The notes: a model not told the origin generated them from the sequence alone. A stretch of 64,000 nucleotides of DNA from Chryseobacterium indologenes (GCA_001013295.1 LAZY01000014.1:1-64000); one strand, 5' to 3'; numbered from the stretch's first letter, positions 34,644 through 44,175 are shown. Translations and numbers: made by a program.

Positions 34644-35660
34644 ATGTCTGAAAAAATAAAATTTGCAGTTGTTGGCTGCGGGCATATCGGAAAAAGACAT
34701 GCCGAAATGATCTCAAGAAATGAAGAATGTGAATTAGTTGCATTGATCGATGTAAAAGATAAATCGGTACTTGGAATTGAAAGTTATGACGTTCCTTTTT
34801 TTGCATCTTTAGATGAGTTTTTGAATTCAGGGATTGAAGTGGATGTGGTTAATATTGCATCACCAAACGGATTTCATTTTGAACAATCTTATAAAGTAAT
34901 CGATGCTGGAAAACATGTTGTAGTGGAAAAGCCAATGGCTTTAAATAAGCAACACGCTGAAAAACTTATTTTCCAGGCATTACATAAACACAAGCAGGTT
35001 TTTGCTGTAATGCAAAACCGTTACTCTCCACCTTCTGCCTGGATAAAAGAAATGGTTGAGAGCGGCAAATTAGGACAAATATACATGGTTCAGCTTAATT
35101 GCTACTGGAATCGTGATGACAGATACTATAAACCGGAATCCTGGCATGGGAAACTTGATTTGGATGGAGGAACTCTATTTACCCAATTTTCTCACTTTAT
35201 AGATATAATGTATTGGTTATTTGGTGATATTACTAATATTAAAGCAAAATTTGCAGACTTCAATCACAAAGATCTTACTGATTTTGAAGATTCAGGATTT
35301 ATCAGTTTTGATTTTGTAGATGGCGGTATGGGAGCTCTGAATTATTCTACTTCCGTTTGGAACCAAAATCTTGAAAGCTCAATGACGATTATTGCTGAAA
35401 ACGGTGCTGTAAAAATAGGAGGTCAGTATATGGATAAAGTTGAAGTATGTAATGTAAAAGATTATGTAATGCCGGAATTGGCTCCAACAAATCCAGGAAA
35501 TGATTATGGTGCATATAAAGGATCTGCAGCTAACCATCATTATATTATCGAAAACGTAGTAGATGTATTGAAGGGTAGAAGTACGATTACTACCAATGCT
35601 TTAGAAGGATTGAAGGTAGTTGATATTATAGAAAGAATTTACGCTCTTAAAAAAAATTAA
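34644..35660 (+). CDS. wbpB: UDP-GlcNAcA 3-dehydrogenase, Gfo/Idh/MocA family (WbpB/WlbA-like)
   Basis: A 338-residue NAD-dependent oxidoreductase. A Rossmann N-domain with VVGCGHIGKRHAEM leads into the catalytic lysine motif EKPMAL, and NRYSPPSAWIKE and GGTLFTQFSHFIDIMYWLFG fit the WlbA/WbpB subgroup. These enzymes oxidise C3 of UDP-GlcNAcA and keep their NAD bound; characterised members regenerate it by reducing 2-oxoglutarate to 2-hydroxyglutarate. In this operon WbpE supplies 2-oxoglutarate and LhgO could remove the 2-hydroxyglutarate. Confidence 0.88.
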   Translation: MSEKIKFAVVGCGHIGKRHAEMISRNEECELVALIDVKDKSVLGIESYDVPFFASLDEFLNSGIEVDVVNIASPNGFHFEQSYKVIDAGKHVVVEKPMALNKQHAEKLIFQALHKHKQVFAVMQNRYSPPSAWIKEMVESGKLGQIYMVQLNCYWNRDDRYYKPESWHGKLDLDGGTLFTQFSHFIDIMYWLFGDITNIKAKFADFNHKDLTDFEDSGFISFDFVDGGMGALNYSTSVWNQNLESSMTIIAENGAVKIGGQYMDKVEVCNVKDYVMPELAPTNPGNDYGAYKGSAANHHYIIENVVDVLKGRSTITTNALEGLKVVDIIERIYALKKN

Positions 35661-35665
35661 CGATT

Positions 35666-36301
35666 ATGAACTTTAAAAAAGTTTTGGTTTTAGCACCTCA
35701 TACAGATGATGGTGAATTAGGTGCTGGTGGTTTTATTTCAAAATTGGTAGATGAAGGTGCTGAAGTCTTTTATATGGCATTTTCTACCGCTGAGGAATCT
35801 GTACCGGAAGGTTTTCCTAAAGATATCTTGAAAACAGAAGTTAAAGCGGCTACAAAAGTTCTAGGGATTAAAGAAGAAAATGTAATAATTTTTAACTATC
35901 AGGTACGTAAGCTTAACTATGCAAGACAAGAAATATTAGAGGAATTAATAAGATTCAAAAGAATCCATCCGGATATTGATCTTGTATTGATACCAAGCAT
36001 CAATGATATTCATCAGGATCACTCAACGATTGCTAATGAAGGAATAAGAGCATTTAAGACAAAATCTATATTTAGCTATGAACTTATCTGGAATAACCTT
36101 TCTTTTAATACTCAAAGCTATGTATCTCTCGAAGAAAAACATATCAATAGAAAAATCAATGCTTTAAAAGAATATAAATCGCAGGGTTTCAGAGATTATT
36201 TGAGTGCCGATTTTATAAGATCTTTAGCCGTTGCAAGAGGTGTGCAGTTTGGTGTAAAATATGCTGAAACTTTTGAAGTCGTAAGATTTTCAATAAAATA
36301 A
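35666..36301 (+). CDS. PIG-L family N-deacetylase
   Basis: A 211-residue zinc-dependent deacetylase of the PIG-L/LmbE family. The zinc motif [10 protein letters not shown] (His13, Asp15, Asp16) and the second histidine motif DIHQDHS are intact. The family removes acetyl groups from N-acetyl amino sugars. It lies 6 bases from wbpB and 7 bases from the LpxD-like acyltransferase, so it may deacetylate the sugar nucleotide made by the Wbp enzymes before re-acylation. The substrate is inferred from position only. Confidence 0.85.
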   Translation: MNFKKVLVLAPHTDDGELGAGGFISKLVDEGAEVFYMAFSTAEESVPEGFPKDILKTEVKAATKVLGIKEENVIIFNYQVRKLNYARQEILEELIRFKRIHPDIDLVLIPSINDIHQDHSTIANEGIRAFKTKSIFSYELIWNNLSFNTQSYVSLEEKHINRKINALKEYKSQGFRDYLSADFIRSLAVARGVQFGVKYAETFEVVRFSIK

Positions 36302-36308
36302 TAAATTT

Positions 36309-37235
36309 ATGGTGATACTTAAAGAAATAGTTGAAACGCTTAAACCTATAGAAGTAATAGGAAATACTGATAGAAATGTTATTAACGCTATTCAGTTGGA
36401 TGAAGAAAATCAAAGGGATGATGTACTTATGTGGGTATCTGCCAAGTTTAGTGATAAACTTAAAAATATTTCAAAAGGTATCATCTTATGTGGTAGCTTG
36501 CCAGAAATTGTAAATAATGACTGTACCTATTTACTGTTTGAAAACCCAAGATTAGCTTTTCAGAAAGTTCTTACTGAATTTTTTATGCCCGCAAAAAAAA
36601 TAGGAATTTCGGGTACAGCCATTATAGGGAATAATGTTAAAATAGGAAAAGATGCTTACGTGGGAGAATATGTTGTGATAGAAGATAACTCCGTTATTGG
36701 GGCTTATACTACTATTGATCACCATACAACCATTAAGAATGACACTATTATTGGAGAGAATGTTATTATTGGTGCCAATAATACAATAGGCGGCGTAGGG
36801 TTCGGATATGAAAAAGATGAAACCGGCGAATATGTTTTTATTCCACATATCGGAAATGTTGTTATTGGTAATAATGTTGAAATAGGAAATAATACTTGTA
36901 TAGACAGAGCTGTATTAGGAAGTACAGTTCTTATGGATAATGTAAAAGTGGATAACCTTGTTCATATTGCTCATGGAGTACAAGTGGGAAGAAATAGTCT
37001 TGTTATTGCTAATGCAATGGTAGCAGGAAGTGTACAAATAGGTGAAAATACCTGGGTAGCTCCATCTTCCTCTATCATTAATCAGAAGAAGATCGGAAAT
37101 AATGTTACAATCGGTTTATCTGCTGTTGTTGTAAAGAATGTTGAAGATGGGCAGACGGTAATAGGAAGCCCTGCGGAAGAAATATCGAAGGCATTGGCTA
37201 AGAAAAAAATTATGAATGAAAAATTATTTAAATAG
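36309..37235 (+). CDS. LpxD-like left-handed beta-helix N-acyltransferase
   Basis: A 308-residue protein with a small N-terminal alpha/beta domain (to about residue 95), then a long hexapeptide beta-helix. It keeps LpxD motifs: [44 protein letters not shown], and [14 protein letters not shown] containing the catalytic-type histidine. Real LpxD is ~340 residues and lies with lpxA/lpxB/lpxC. This copy sits in a glycan locus beside a deacetylase, so N-acylation of a sugar nucleotide is more likely than lipid A synthesis. The acyl donor is unknown. Confidence 0.78.
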   Translation: MVILKEIVETLKPIEVIGNTDRNVINAIQLDEENQRDDVLMWVSAKFSDKLKNISKGIILCGSLPEIVNNDCTYLLFENPRLAFQKVLTEFFMPAKKIGISGTAIIGNNVKIGKDAYVGEYVVIEDNSVIGAYTTIDHHTTIKNDTIIGENVIIGANNTIGGVGFGYEKDETGEYVFIPHIGNVVIGNNVEIGNNTCIDRAVLGSTVLMDNVKVDNLVHIAHGVQVGRNSLVIANAMVAGSVQIGENTWVAPSSSIINQKKIGNNVTIGLSAVVVKNVEDGQTVIGSPAEEISKALAKKKIMNEKLFK

Positions 37236-37237
37236 TT

Positions 37238-38512
37238 TTGAATTTTAAAAATATTTTAAATAGTGTAAAATCGAATTCTTTTTTACAAAATGTAGCAATT
37301 CTATCGAGTGGAACTGTCATCAGTCAGCTAATAGTAATTGCTACTTCTCCACTTCTTTCCCGGATGTATTCTGTTGAATCATTTGGAATTCTTTCTATTT
37401 TTACAAGTTTTACAGTATTTCTAGCTGTTCTTTCGACTGGGCGTTATGAATTGGCAATTGGACTTCCTAAAGAAGACGGTAAAGCTTCTGTAATATTTAA
37501 ACTCATTATCTATATTGCCATTTCAGTGTCATCACTGTATTTGGTTCTGATTTTTTTATTAAAAAATGTTTTTCATATCCATGATAAAACACAGTTTCTT
37601 TCAAATAATGAGGCATATATAGCTCCGTTGTATATTTTCTTTGGTGCCATTTATTCTGCATTGGGATATTGGAATCAGAGAAATAAGAAATATAAAAAAA
37701 TTACATTTGCAAATGCAATACAAGTAATTACATCTTGTATATTTAGCATTATATTAGGAATATTGGGTTATAATAATGGGATGATAATAGGGATGGTAAT
37801 GGGAATTTTTAGTTCTATACTTTATCTGTCCTTAACAGATAAGGAACTAAGGAACTACTTAAAATCTCAACCTGGGGAGCTAAAAAATATGGCAAAAGAA
37901 TATTCTTCTTTCCCCAGATATATGATTATATCTGATATGTCACTTACAGCTTGCCAGCAATTTATCCCAATATTATTTTCTGTTTTGTATAATACGACAA
38001 TTGTTGGCTTTTTTTCAATGGCTAATAGGATGATAAGGCTTCCAAACATTGTTATTACAACCTCAGTAGGAAACGTTTTTAGAAATGAAGCTATTGACGA
38101 GATCAGAGAAAAAGGAAATTGTAAGGATCTTTATAAATCTACGATTAAAAAGCTTGCCTTAATGTCGTTTCCAATATACTTACTCGTATTTATTATTTCG
38201 CCTAAATTATTTGTTTTTGTTTTTGGTGAAAAATGGGAAATTGCAGGTTATTTTGCCAGAATTTTATCCGTGATGCTTTTGATAGAATTTGTAGTTACTC
38301 CTCTTAATACTTTATTTTATGTAGTGGGCAAACAAAAAATATTAATGCGATTGCAGGTAGTAAACGCATTATTAGTTTTTATTTCGATTTATTCCGGATA
38401 TTATTTCTTCAAAGATTATTATATTTCATTAATACTATTTTCTGGAGTTTCTATATTATCAAATATTGTTTTCTTAATTTTCACAAATAAATTATCAAAA
38501 GGTGTACACTGA
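37238..38512 (+). CDS. wzx: Wzx-like oligosaccharide flippase
   Basis: A 424-residue polytopic protein of the polysaccharide transport family (MOP superfamily), with about 12 membrane segments and the N-terminal SSGTVISQLIVIATSPLLSRMYSVESFGILSIF typical of Wzx. It should flip the undecaprenyl-linked repeat unit across the inner membrane. The start is TTG at 37238, two bases after the preceding stop. It overlaps the following gene by 11 bases. Its A+T content is visibly higher than that of the neighbouring sugar-nucleotide genes. Confidence 0.9.
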   Translation: MNFKNILNSVKSNSFLQNVAILSSGTVISQLIVIATSPLLSRMYSVESFGILSIFTSFTVFLAVLSTGRYELAIGLPKEDGKASVIFKLIIYIAISVSSLYLVLIFLLKNVFHIHDKTQFLSNNEAYIAPLYIFFGAIYSALGYWNQRNKKYKKITFANAIQVITSCIFSIILGILGYNNGMIIGMVMGIFSSILYLSLTDKELRNYLKSQPGELKNMAKEYSSFPRYMIISDMSLTACQQFIPILFSVLYNTTIVGFFSMANRMIRLPNIVITTSVGNVFRNEAIDEIREKGNCKDLYKSTIKKLALMSFPIYLLVFIISPKLFVFVFGEKWEIAGYFARILSVMLLIEFVVTPLNTLFYVVGKQKILMRLQVVNALLVFISIYSGYYFFKDYYISLILFSGVSILSNIVFLIFTNKLSKGVH

Positions 38513-39680
38513 AAAAATAAATAAACTACAAGTTACTTTTTTAGTATTGATGCTTTATGGATATGAGCTTATATCTTTCTTTCCTAGTTTATTAAATATG
38601 GAATCATCAAGGCCTGTATCTGTAGCATATAGGGTATTGGTATTCTTTCTTGGAACTTTGGTGGTTTTAAAAAACAAACCTAGATTAACAAGTCAACACT
38701 TTTTAATATACTTTTTTTGGTTTCTGTATTTGTTAAGATTATTTTATGATACAGCATTAACTTCAAAAACAATAGAATCTCCTTTAGTAGATTATTGGGC
38801 GTTTTCTACCTCTATTCTTATTTGCATTCTTGCATGTTCTTCAAATTTTTCAAAGAATACTATTATATCAGTAAGAAAATGGGTGTTGATTGTTTTATAT
38901 ATCGTTAATATTTGGGGGCTATATAACAATATTACACAACCTCAGATTGTTCCCGATGACGTACTTGTGAGAGCAGATGCCAATGCAGCGCTTAATACAG
39001 TTTCTTTCGGAAGATCTGCTGCTGTTATGTTCTTTATTTGTTTCACCATATTTCTTGGTAAAAATAAAGCTTGGCACAAGGTTGTACTTGCCTTAGGGAT
39101 GGGCTTAAGTTTTTTCAATTTATTTATGGCAGGGTCTAGGGGGCCATTATTACAACTTATGATTGCAGTACTTGTATATCTTTTCTATGCAAGGCAACTA
39201 ATTCAGAAAAAATATGTATTTCTGTTTATTGGAGTAGTCATTGCAGTTATCTGCATTTTCCCTGAATATTTAAATATTTCAGATTTGATTTTTGAACGAT
39301 TTAAAGAAACGGGCTTTTCATCTAATGACAGTGACAGATATAGAGCAGAATTATTTAAATCTGCTTGGAATCAGTTTCTAGATAATCCCTTTTTTGGTGA
39401 TTCTATTGAAACCATTTTTGGAAGGACTTACCCTCACAATTTAATACTTGAATCTTTAATGGCAATGGGCTTTGTAGGTGGCATAATGTCTATTATTATT
39501 ATCATTATATCACTTATAAATGCAGTGGAATATATTAAAATTCCATACTATAACTGGATAGGAGCAATGCTATTAATGGATGTTATTGCTTCTTTTTCTG
39601 CTGGCTCAATAGTAAATTTTATGTTGCTATGGCCATTATTATCATTAACAATGAACAAGGAAAATAAAAATGCAAAGTAA
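38502..39680 (+). CDS. O-antigen polymerase/ligase-like protein (Wzy or WaaL type), first copy
   Basis: A 392-residue membrane protein with about ten membrane segments and a large periplasmic loop near residues 260-310. The motifs AGSRGPLLQL and YPHNLILESLMAMGFVGG match the Wzy_C/O-antigen ligase family (PF04932). The start is GTG at 38502, inside the end of wzx, and it ends 11 bases into the next gene. It either polymerises repeat units or ligates the finished glycan; sequence alone cannot decide, and a second homologue lies at 48262. Confidence 0.82.
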   Translation: MYTEKINKLQVTFLVLMLYGYELISFFPSLLNMESSRPVSVAYRVLVFFLGTLVVLKNKPRLTSQHFLIYFFWFLYLLRLFYDTALTSKTIESPLVDYWAFSTSILICILACSSNFSKNTIISVRKWVLIVLYIVNIWGLYNNITQPQIVPDDVLVRADANAALNTVSFGRSAAVMFFICFTIFLGKNKAWHKVVLALGMGLSFFNLFMAGSRGPLLQLMIAVLVYLFYARQLIQKKYVFLFIGVVIAVICIFPEYLNISDLIFERFKETGFSSNDSDRYRAELFKSAWNQFLDNPFFGDSIETIFGRTYPHNLILESLMAMGFVGGIMSIIIIIISLINAVEYIKIPYYNWIGAMLLMDVIASFSAGSIVNFMLLWPLLSLTMNKENKNAK

Positions 39681-40863
39681 AAAAATAGTAATGCTACAGG
39701 ATTTTTTTGGTTTTGATTACACTTACCAAGAAAATTTATTAACAAAATATTATGTCGAATTAGGGCATGAAGTAGTTCTTATCTCTTCTACTTATGAATC
39801 TGTATTTGATTATATTAAGGATAAGTATGACAAAACAAAAGAGAAATCCGTATCCGAGCATTTGGGTGCAAAAATAATACGACTCCCATACAGCTTAAAT
39901 ATATTACATAAGCTGAAAAAGCATGCTGGTGTATATGAAATTCTGGAAGAAGAGAAGCCCGATCTTATTTATGCTCATGATATACATCTTAATTTAAAAG
40001 AGGCGGTAAAATATGTAAAGAAACATCCTGAATGTAAAATTATTATGGATTACCATGCGGATTTTAGTAATTCTGCTAACGGGTGGATCTCTTTAAATAT
40101 CTTGCACAAGATTCTTAGAAAACACATTTTATATAAATACATTAAATATATTAAACGTATTTTTCCAATTATTCCGGCAAGTGCATATTTTCTTAATAAA
40201 GTTTATAGTGTGCCCTATGAGGACATGAAATTATTACCTCTGGGTTGTGATTATTTAAAATCGCTCGAAGTTATTCAAAATACCGATCAGTTAGCAATTA
40301 GGAAAAAATATGGAATCGATGAAGATGCATTTGTAATCATCACTGGAGGTAAGTTTGACCCTTTAAAACAAACCGAAGTATTAATTAATGCAGTGGAAAA
40401 AATTAATGATTCTAAGATACATCTTATCGTATTTGGTAAAGCCAGTGAGGAAAATATTGAATATGAAAATAAATTAAAAGGTTTAGTTGAAAAAGCTAAT
40501 ATACATTTTACAGGTTGGTTGAACAACGACTCTGTATTAGAATTGATGGCTGTGTCTGATATTGCAGTTTATCCTGCAAGCCAATCTGTTATATGGCAGC
40601 AATCTATTGGAATGCATTTACCTTTGATATTGGGAGATCTTGGAGGACAAGAACCAGAATATCTTAATCTGCACAATAATATAATTGCTTTAAAAACGGA
40701 TGAAATTACATCTGAGAATATAGAGAATCATATAATTAATTTGAAAAATAATCCGGATTTACTTCAGGAAATGAAAGATGGAGCAAAAAAAGTTGCCTCA
40801 GAATATTTAGACTATAGGATTATATGTAAAACAACTCTTGAAGTACTTGAATCAGAAACATAA
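39670..40863 (+). CDS. GT4-type glycosyltransferase
   Basis: A 397-residue cytoplasmic GT-B glycosyltransferase. The N-domain opens KIVMLQDFFGFDYTYQENLL. The C-domain has VIITGGKFDPLKQTEVLINAV, FTGWLNNDSVLELMAVSDIAVYPASQSVIWQQSIGMHLPLIL, the region that normally binds the nucleotide sugar. The acidic E-x7-E motif is weak (VIWQQSIGMHLP), so the assignment to GT4 is approximate. It presumably adds one sugar of the repeat unit; donor and acceptor are unknown. Confidence 0.8.
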   Translation: MQSKKIVMLQDFFGFDYTYQENLLTKYYVELGHEVVLISSTYESVFDYIKDKYDKTKEKSVSEHLGAKIIRLPYSLNILHKLKKHAGVYEILEEEKPDLIYAHDIHLNLKEAVKYVKKHPECKIIMDYHADFSNSANGWISLNILHKILRKHILYKYIKYIKRIFPIIPASAYFLNKVYSVPYEDMKLLPLGCDYLKSLEVIQNTDQLAIRKKYGIDEDAFVIITGGKFDPLKQTEVLINAVEKINDSKIHLIVFGKASEENIEYENKLKGLVEKANIHFTGWLNNDSVLELMAVSDIAVYPASQSVIWQQSIGMHLPLILGDLGGQEPEYLNLHNNIIALKTDEITSENIENHIINLKNNPDLLQEMKDGAKKVASEYLDYRIICKTTLEVLESET

Positions 40864-40866
40864 ATA

Positions 40867-42081
40867 ATGAAAACAATCTTTCAAATTAGTAGTGAAGTTA
40901 ATAGTGGCTCAGTAGGACGGATCGCAGAACAGATCGGAGAGCAGGTATTGTTAAAAGGTTGGAAGAGCTATATAGCATATGCAAGAGATAACTTGCCGAG
41001 TAAGTCAGAGACTATAAGAATTGGTAATAAGTTTGATTTAATTTCTCATGCACTGTTGACGAGAATAACTGATCGGCATGGATTTGGCTCCAGGAAAGCG
41101 ACATTAAAACTAATTGATGAGATAAAAAAAATTAATCCCGATCTTATCCAGCTGCAACATATGCATGGATATTTTCTTAATATTGAAATTCTATTTAATT
41201 ATTTAGCAGAGTCTCAGATTCCTGTCGTATGGACTTTTCATGATTGCTGGTCCTTTACGGGACATTGCGCTTATTATGATTTAGTCAATTGTCAAAAATG
41301 GCAGACCGAATGTAATCATTGCCCTCAAAAAGGAGAGTATCCTAAAAGTATTTTGTTGGATAACTCTTTTAGAAACTTTTACGATAAAAAAAGGATATTC
41401 AATTTACCAGAAAATATGACGATTGTACCTGTATCTGATTGGCTTAAACAAGAAACTGAAAAATCATTTTTTAAAAATAAAAATATCAGGGTTATACATA
41501 ATGGAATAGATTTAGATAAATTTAAAATCCAAAACACTGAAAATGTTAATAAAAAATATAATTTAACGAACAAATTTTTAATTTTAGGAGTGGCAAGTCC
41601 TTGGGACACACGTAAAGGACTTCAGTATTTTGTGAAATTATCTGAAATGTTACCTCCGGAATATCAAATTTTATTAGTAGGCTTAAGCAAAGAACAAATA
41701 AAAGATCTTCCGAAAAATATCATTGGTTTGGAGAGAACTGAAAATGTGCAGGAATTAGCTGAATTATATTCAGCAGCAGATATATTTTTGAATCCAACTT
41801 TAGAGGAAGCATTAGGATTAACTAATCTTGAAGCTCAGGCTTGTGGAACTCCAGTCATTACTTTTAATTCAGGGGGGTCTCCTGAAACAATTTGCGAAGC
41901 AACAGGAATTGTTGTTGAAAAGGGAAATGTAGATGGCCTTATTAAGGCAATTCAAACGATTAAGGAAAACGGAAAAGCGTTTTATTCGATAAATTGCAGA
42001 ACACGAGTTGAATCTTTTTTTGATAAAAAAAATAAGTTCAGAGAATATATAGAACTTTATGAGGATATATTAAATAAATAA
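40867..42081 (+). CDS. GT4 family glycosyltransferase (HDCWSFTGHC type)
   Basis: A 404-residue GT-B enzyme. The N-domain has HMHGYFLNIEILF and the very characteristic WTFHDCWSFTGHCAYY followed by a Cys cluster (CQKWQTECNHCPQ). The C-domain has GVASPWDTRKGLQYF and the donor-binding NPTLEEALGLTNLEAQACGTPVI (E-x7-E). This type is common in Bacteroidetes capsule loci and in colanic-acid-like clusters (WcaC-like). The Cys-rich loop may bind a metal, which is inference. It begins three bases after the previous stop. Confidence 0.88.
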   Translation: MKTIFQISSEVNSGSVGRIAEQIGEQVLLKGWKSYIAYARDNLPSKSETIRIGNKFDLISHALLTRITDRHGFGSRKATLKLIDEIKKINPDLIQLQHMHGYFLNIEILFNYLAESQIPVVWTFHDCWSFTGHCAYYDLVNCQKWQTECNHCPQKGEYPKSILLDNSFRNFYDKKRIFNLPENMTIVPVSDWLKQETEKSFFKNKNIRVIHNGIDLDKFKIQNTENVNKKYNLTNKFLILGVASPWDTRKGLQYFVKLSEMLPPEYQILLVGLSKEQIKDLPKNIIGLERTENVQELAELYSAADIFLNPTLEEALGLTNLEAQACGTPVITFNSGGSPETICEATGIVVEKGNVDGLIKAIQTIKENGKAFYSINCRTRVESFFDKKNKFREYIELYEDILNK

Positions 42082-42121
42082 CTAAGTTTGGTACTTTAGC
42101 AAACCTTTAAAATAATTTGGT

Positions 42122-43033
42122 ATGAAAAAAATCTTGTTATTGTCGTTCTTTTTTTTAATGTCTTGTAATTCATCCTCACAAATGAAAAATAATCAAACAA
42201 AATTTTATTATTCATTAGGAAAGGTGGGGAACAAAGCAGACAATTATTTTAAACAGATAGGAGGTGTTGAAGCTGGTTTTTTAGATGAAGGACAATTTAT
42301 TTCCAAAACAGGAGATAAGTATTATCTGAATAAAGACTTATTAGAAAAAGAAATCAATAGGGGAGTACCCGATAAAAATGCAAAAGGTATTGTTTATATA
42401 GATCTGGAAATGCCATTTGAAGATATGAATGGTAAAGATAAGAACCTTGCTATGAAAGGGATGAACTATTGCCTTGAAGTATTAAAATATGCAAAAAAAG
42501 CAAGACCAAATATAAAATGGGGCTTTTATGGATTTCCATTTACAAGTGTTTGGGGAGCCAATAAAGAATTTTATGATGATCAAAATAAATTTTCACCTTT
42601 GTTGAAAGAATGTGATATTTTCTTCCCCTCATTATATACTTTTTATAGTAATCGTGCAGCCGTACTTGCTAATGGTAATTATCTGGAAAATAACCTCAAT
42701 GGAGCCATAAAGTTAGGGCTTCAGTATAAAAAACCTGTTTATGTATTTATGTGGCATAGATATCATAATAGTAACGAAAAAGACAGTATGAAAGAAATTC
42801 CGGATAATATATGGAAGGATCAAATGGAAACTCTTGCTAGTCAAAATGTAAATGGTAAATTTGTGGACGGAATTTTATGGTGGGGAGCTGACGCCTACTT
42901 TTATGAGAGACCTGAAGCTGAAAATATGAGAAAAGAATTTAAGGGAACATTAAACAGCTTCATTACTCATAATGATGAATCAATAATAAGAAAAGCAAAG
43001 ATAATAAACGACGTTTTACAAAGTAAAAAATGA
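42122..43033 (+). CDS. Lipoprotein resembling GH56 hyaluronidases
   Basis: A 303-residue predicted lipoprotein (lipobox FLMSC, Cys15). It shares the order of motifs seen in GH56 hyaluronidases: an acidic D-x-E pair in IVYIDLEMPFEDM (Asp94, Glu96), RPNIKWGFYGFPF, a DIFFPSLYTFY strand (about 165-175) and KPVYVFMWHRYHN. Similarity is by motif order only. I judge a TIM-barrel glycosidase fold likely and GH56 membership uncertain. In a capsule locus it could trim, edit or release glycan, or be a structural surface protein. It is preceded by a 40-base gap containing a GTTTG...CAAAC repeat and overlaps the next gene by four bases. Confidence 0.55.
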   Translation: MKKILLLSFFFLMSCNSSSQMKNNQTKFYYSLGKVGNKADNYFKQIGGVEAGFLDEGQFISKTGDKYYLNKDLLEKEINRGVPDKNAKGIVYIDLEMPFEDMNGKDKNLAMKGMNYCLEVLKYAKKARPNIKWGFYGFPFTSVWGANKEFYDDQNKFSPLLKECDIFFPSLYTFYSNRAAVLANGNYLENNLNGAIKLGLQYKKPVYVFMWHRYHNSNEKDSMKEIPDNIWKDQMETLASQNVNGKFVDGILWWGADAYFYERPEAENMRKEFKGTLNSFITHNDESIIRKAKIINDVLQSKK

Positions 43034-44175
43034 TGAATAATAGACCATATCAAATCTGTACAAAAACAATAATGGATACTACAGACCCTAATATTATTTT
43101 TAATGAAAAAGGGGAAAGTGATTATTATACTAATTTTAAAGAAAATATTGAACCGAATTGGCATACAGATCAGCAAGGATATGATGAATTGATGAAAATC
43201 GCTGATAGAATCAAAAAAACATCCAAAAATAAAGATTTTGATTGTATTATAGGATTAAGCGGAGGATTGGACAGCTCTTATGCCGCCTATGTGGCAAAAG
43301 AAATCATGGGAATCCGTCCTTTAATTTTTCACGTAGATGCAGGATGGAATACAGATAAAGCAGTAGGTAATATTGAAAAATTGATCAATGGTCTGAATCT
43401 CGATCTATATACGGAAGTAATTAATTGGGAAGAAATGAAAGATCTACAGGTTGCATTTCTGAAGTCTCAAATTTCAGACCAGGATTTACCTCAGGACTAT
43501 GCTTTCTTTTCCGCACTTTATAAATTTGCCAGAAAGAATAAAATCAATTATGTACTTACAGGAAGTAATTTCTCAACAGAATGTTGTAGAGAGCCAGAAG
43601 AATGGGGGGGATTTCCTGGTATAGATACTACTTTAGTGAAAGATATTCATTCTAAATTTGGAAAAAGACCTCTTAAAACATTTCCATTGGTCGATATTCT
43701 TTCTTACAAAATTCTTTACAAATATGTATATGGAATGGAAGTATTTAAACCATTAAATCTTGTTCCATTTAATAAAAAAGATGCAGAGACACTCTTGGTT
43801 GATAAATTTGGATGGGAACCATTCCAGCATAAGCACCATGAGTCAAGATTCACCCGTTTTTACGAAGATTATTGGCTGCCAAGAAAATTCGGGTATCAAA
43901 AAAGAAAAGCACATTTTTCTTCACTTATTCTTACAGGTCAGATGACCAGAGAAGAGGCTTTAGACAGAGTATCAAGACCTGAACTTTCAGAAGAATTCTT
44001 ACAAAAAGAGTTTGAATATGTTGCCAATAAATTAGATCTTACGAAAGAAGAGCTCCAGGAGATCTTTGAAGGAGAAAATAAAACATATAAGGAGTATAAA
44101 AATAAAATGGGTATCATCAAATTTGGTGCCCAGACTATGCAGAAGCTAGGTTTAGAAAAGAGATTATTCAGATGA
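43030..44175 (+). CDS. wbpG: N-acetyl sugar amidotransferase (WbpG/LegM-like)
   Basis: A 381-residue PP-loop ATPase of the WbpG/PseA group, which adenylates an N-acetyl group and, with ammonia from HisH/HisF, makes an amidino (acetamidino) group. The PP-loop SGGLDSS is at residues 77-83. GSNFSTECCREPEEWGG and LKTFPLVDILSYK also fit. Unusually, the N-terminal zinc-type cysteines are lost: only Cys10 remains of the expected CxxC (here CTKT), and the expected second pair reads ESDYY. ATGA overlaps on both sides couple it to the lipoprotein and to hisH. Confidence 0.88.
   Translation: MMNNRPYQICTKTIMDTTDPNIIFNEKGESDYYTNFKENIEPNWHTDQQGYDELMKIADRIKKTSKNKDFDCIIGLSGGLDSSYAAYVAKEIMGIRPLIFHVDAGWNTDKAVGNIEKLINGLNLDLYTEVINWEEMKDLQVAFLKSQISDQDLPQDYAFFSALYKFARKNKINYVLTGSNFSTECCREPEEWGGFPGIDTTLVKDIHSKFGKRPLKTFPLVDILSYKILYKYVYGMEVFKPLNLVPFNKKDAETLLVDKFGWEPFQHKHHESRFTRFYEDYWLPRKFGYQKRKAHFSSLILTGQMTREEALDRVSRPELSEEFLQKEFEYVANKLDLTKEELQEIFEGENKTYKEYKNKMGIIKFGAQTMQKLGLEKRLFR

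Noticed and set aside
36309..37235. Canonical lpxD for lipid A synthesis
   Set aside because: No lpxA, lpxB, lpxC or fabZ lies nearby, and the gene is inside a sugar-modification cluster next to a PIG-L deacetylase. Not excluded if no other lpxD exists in the genome.
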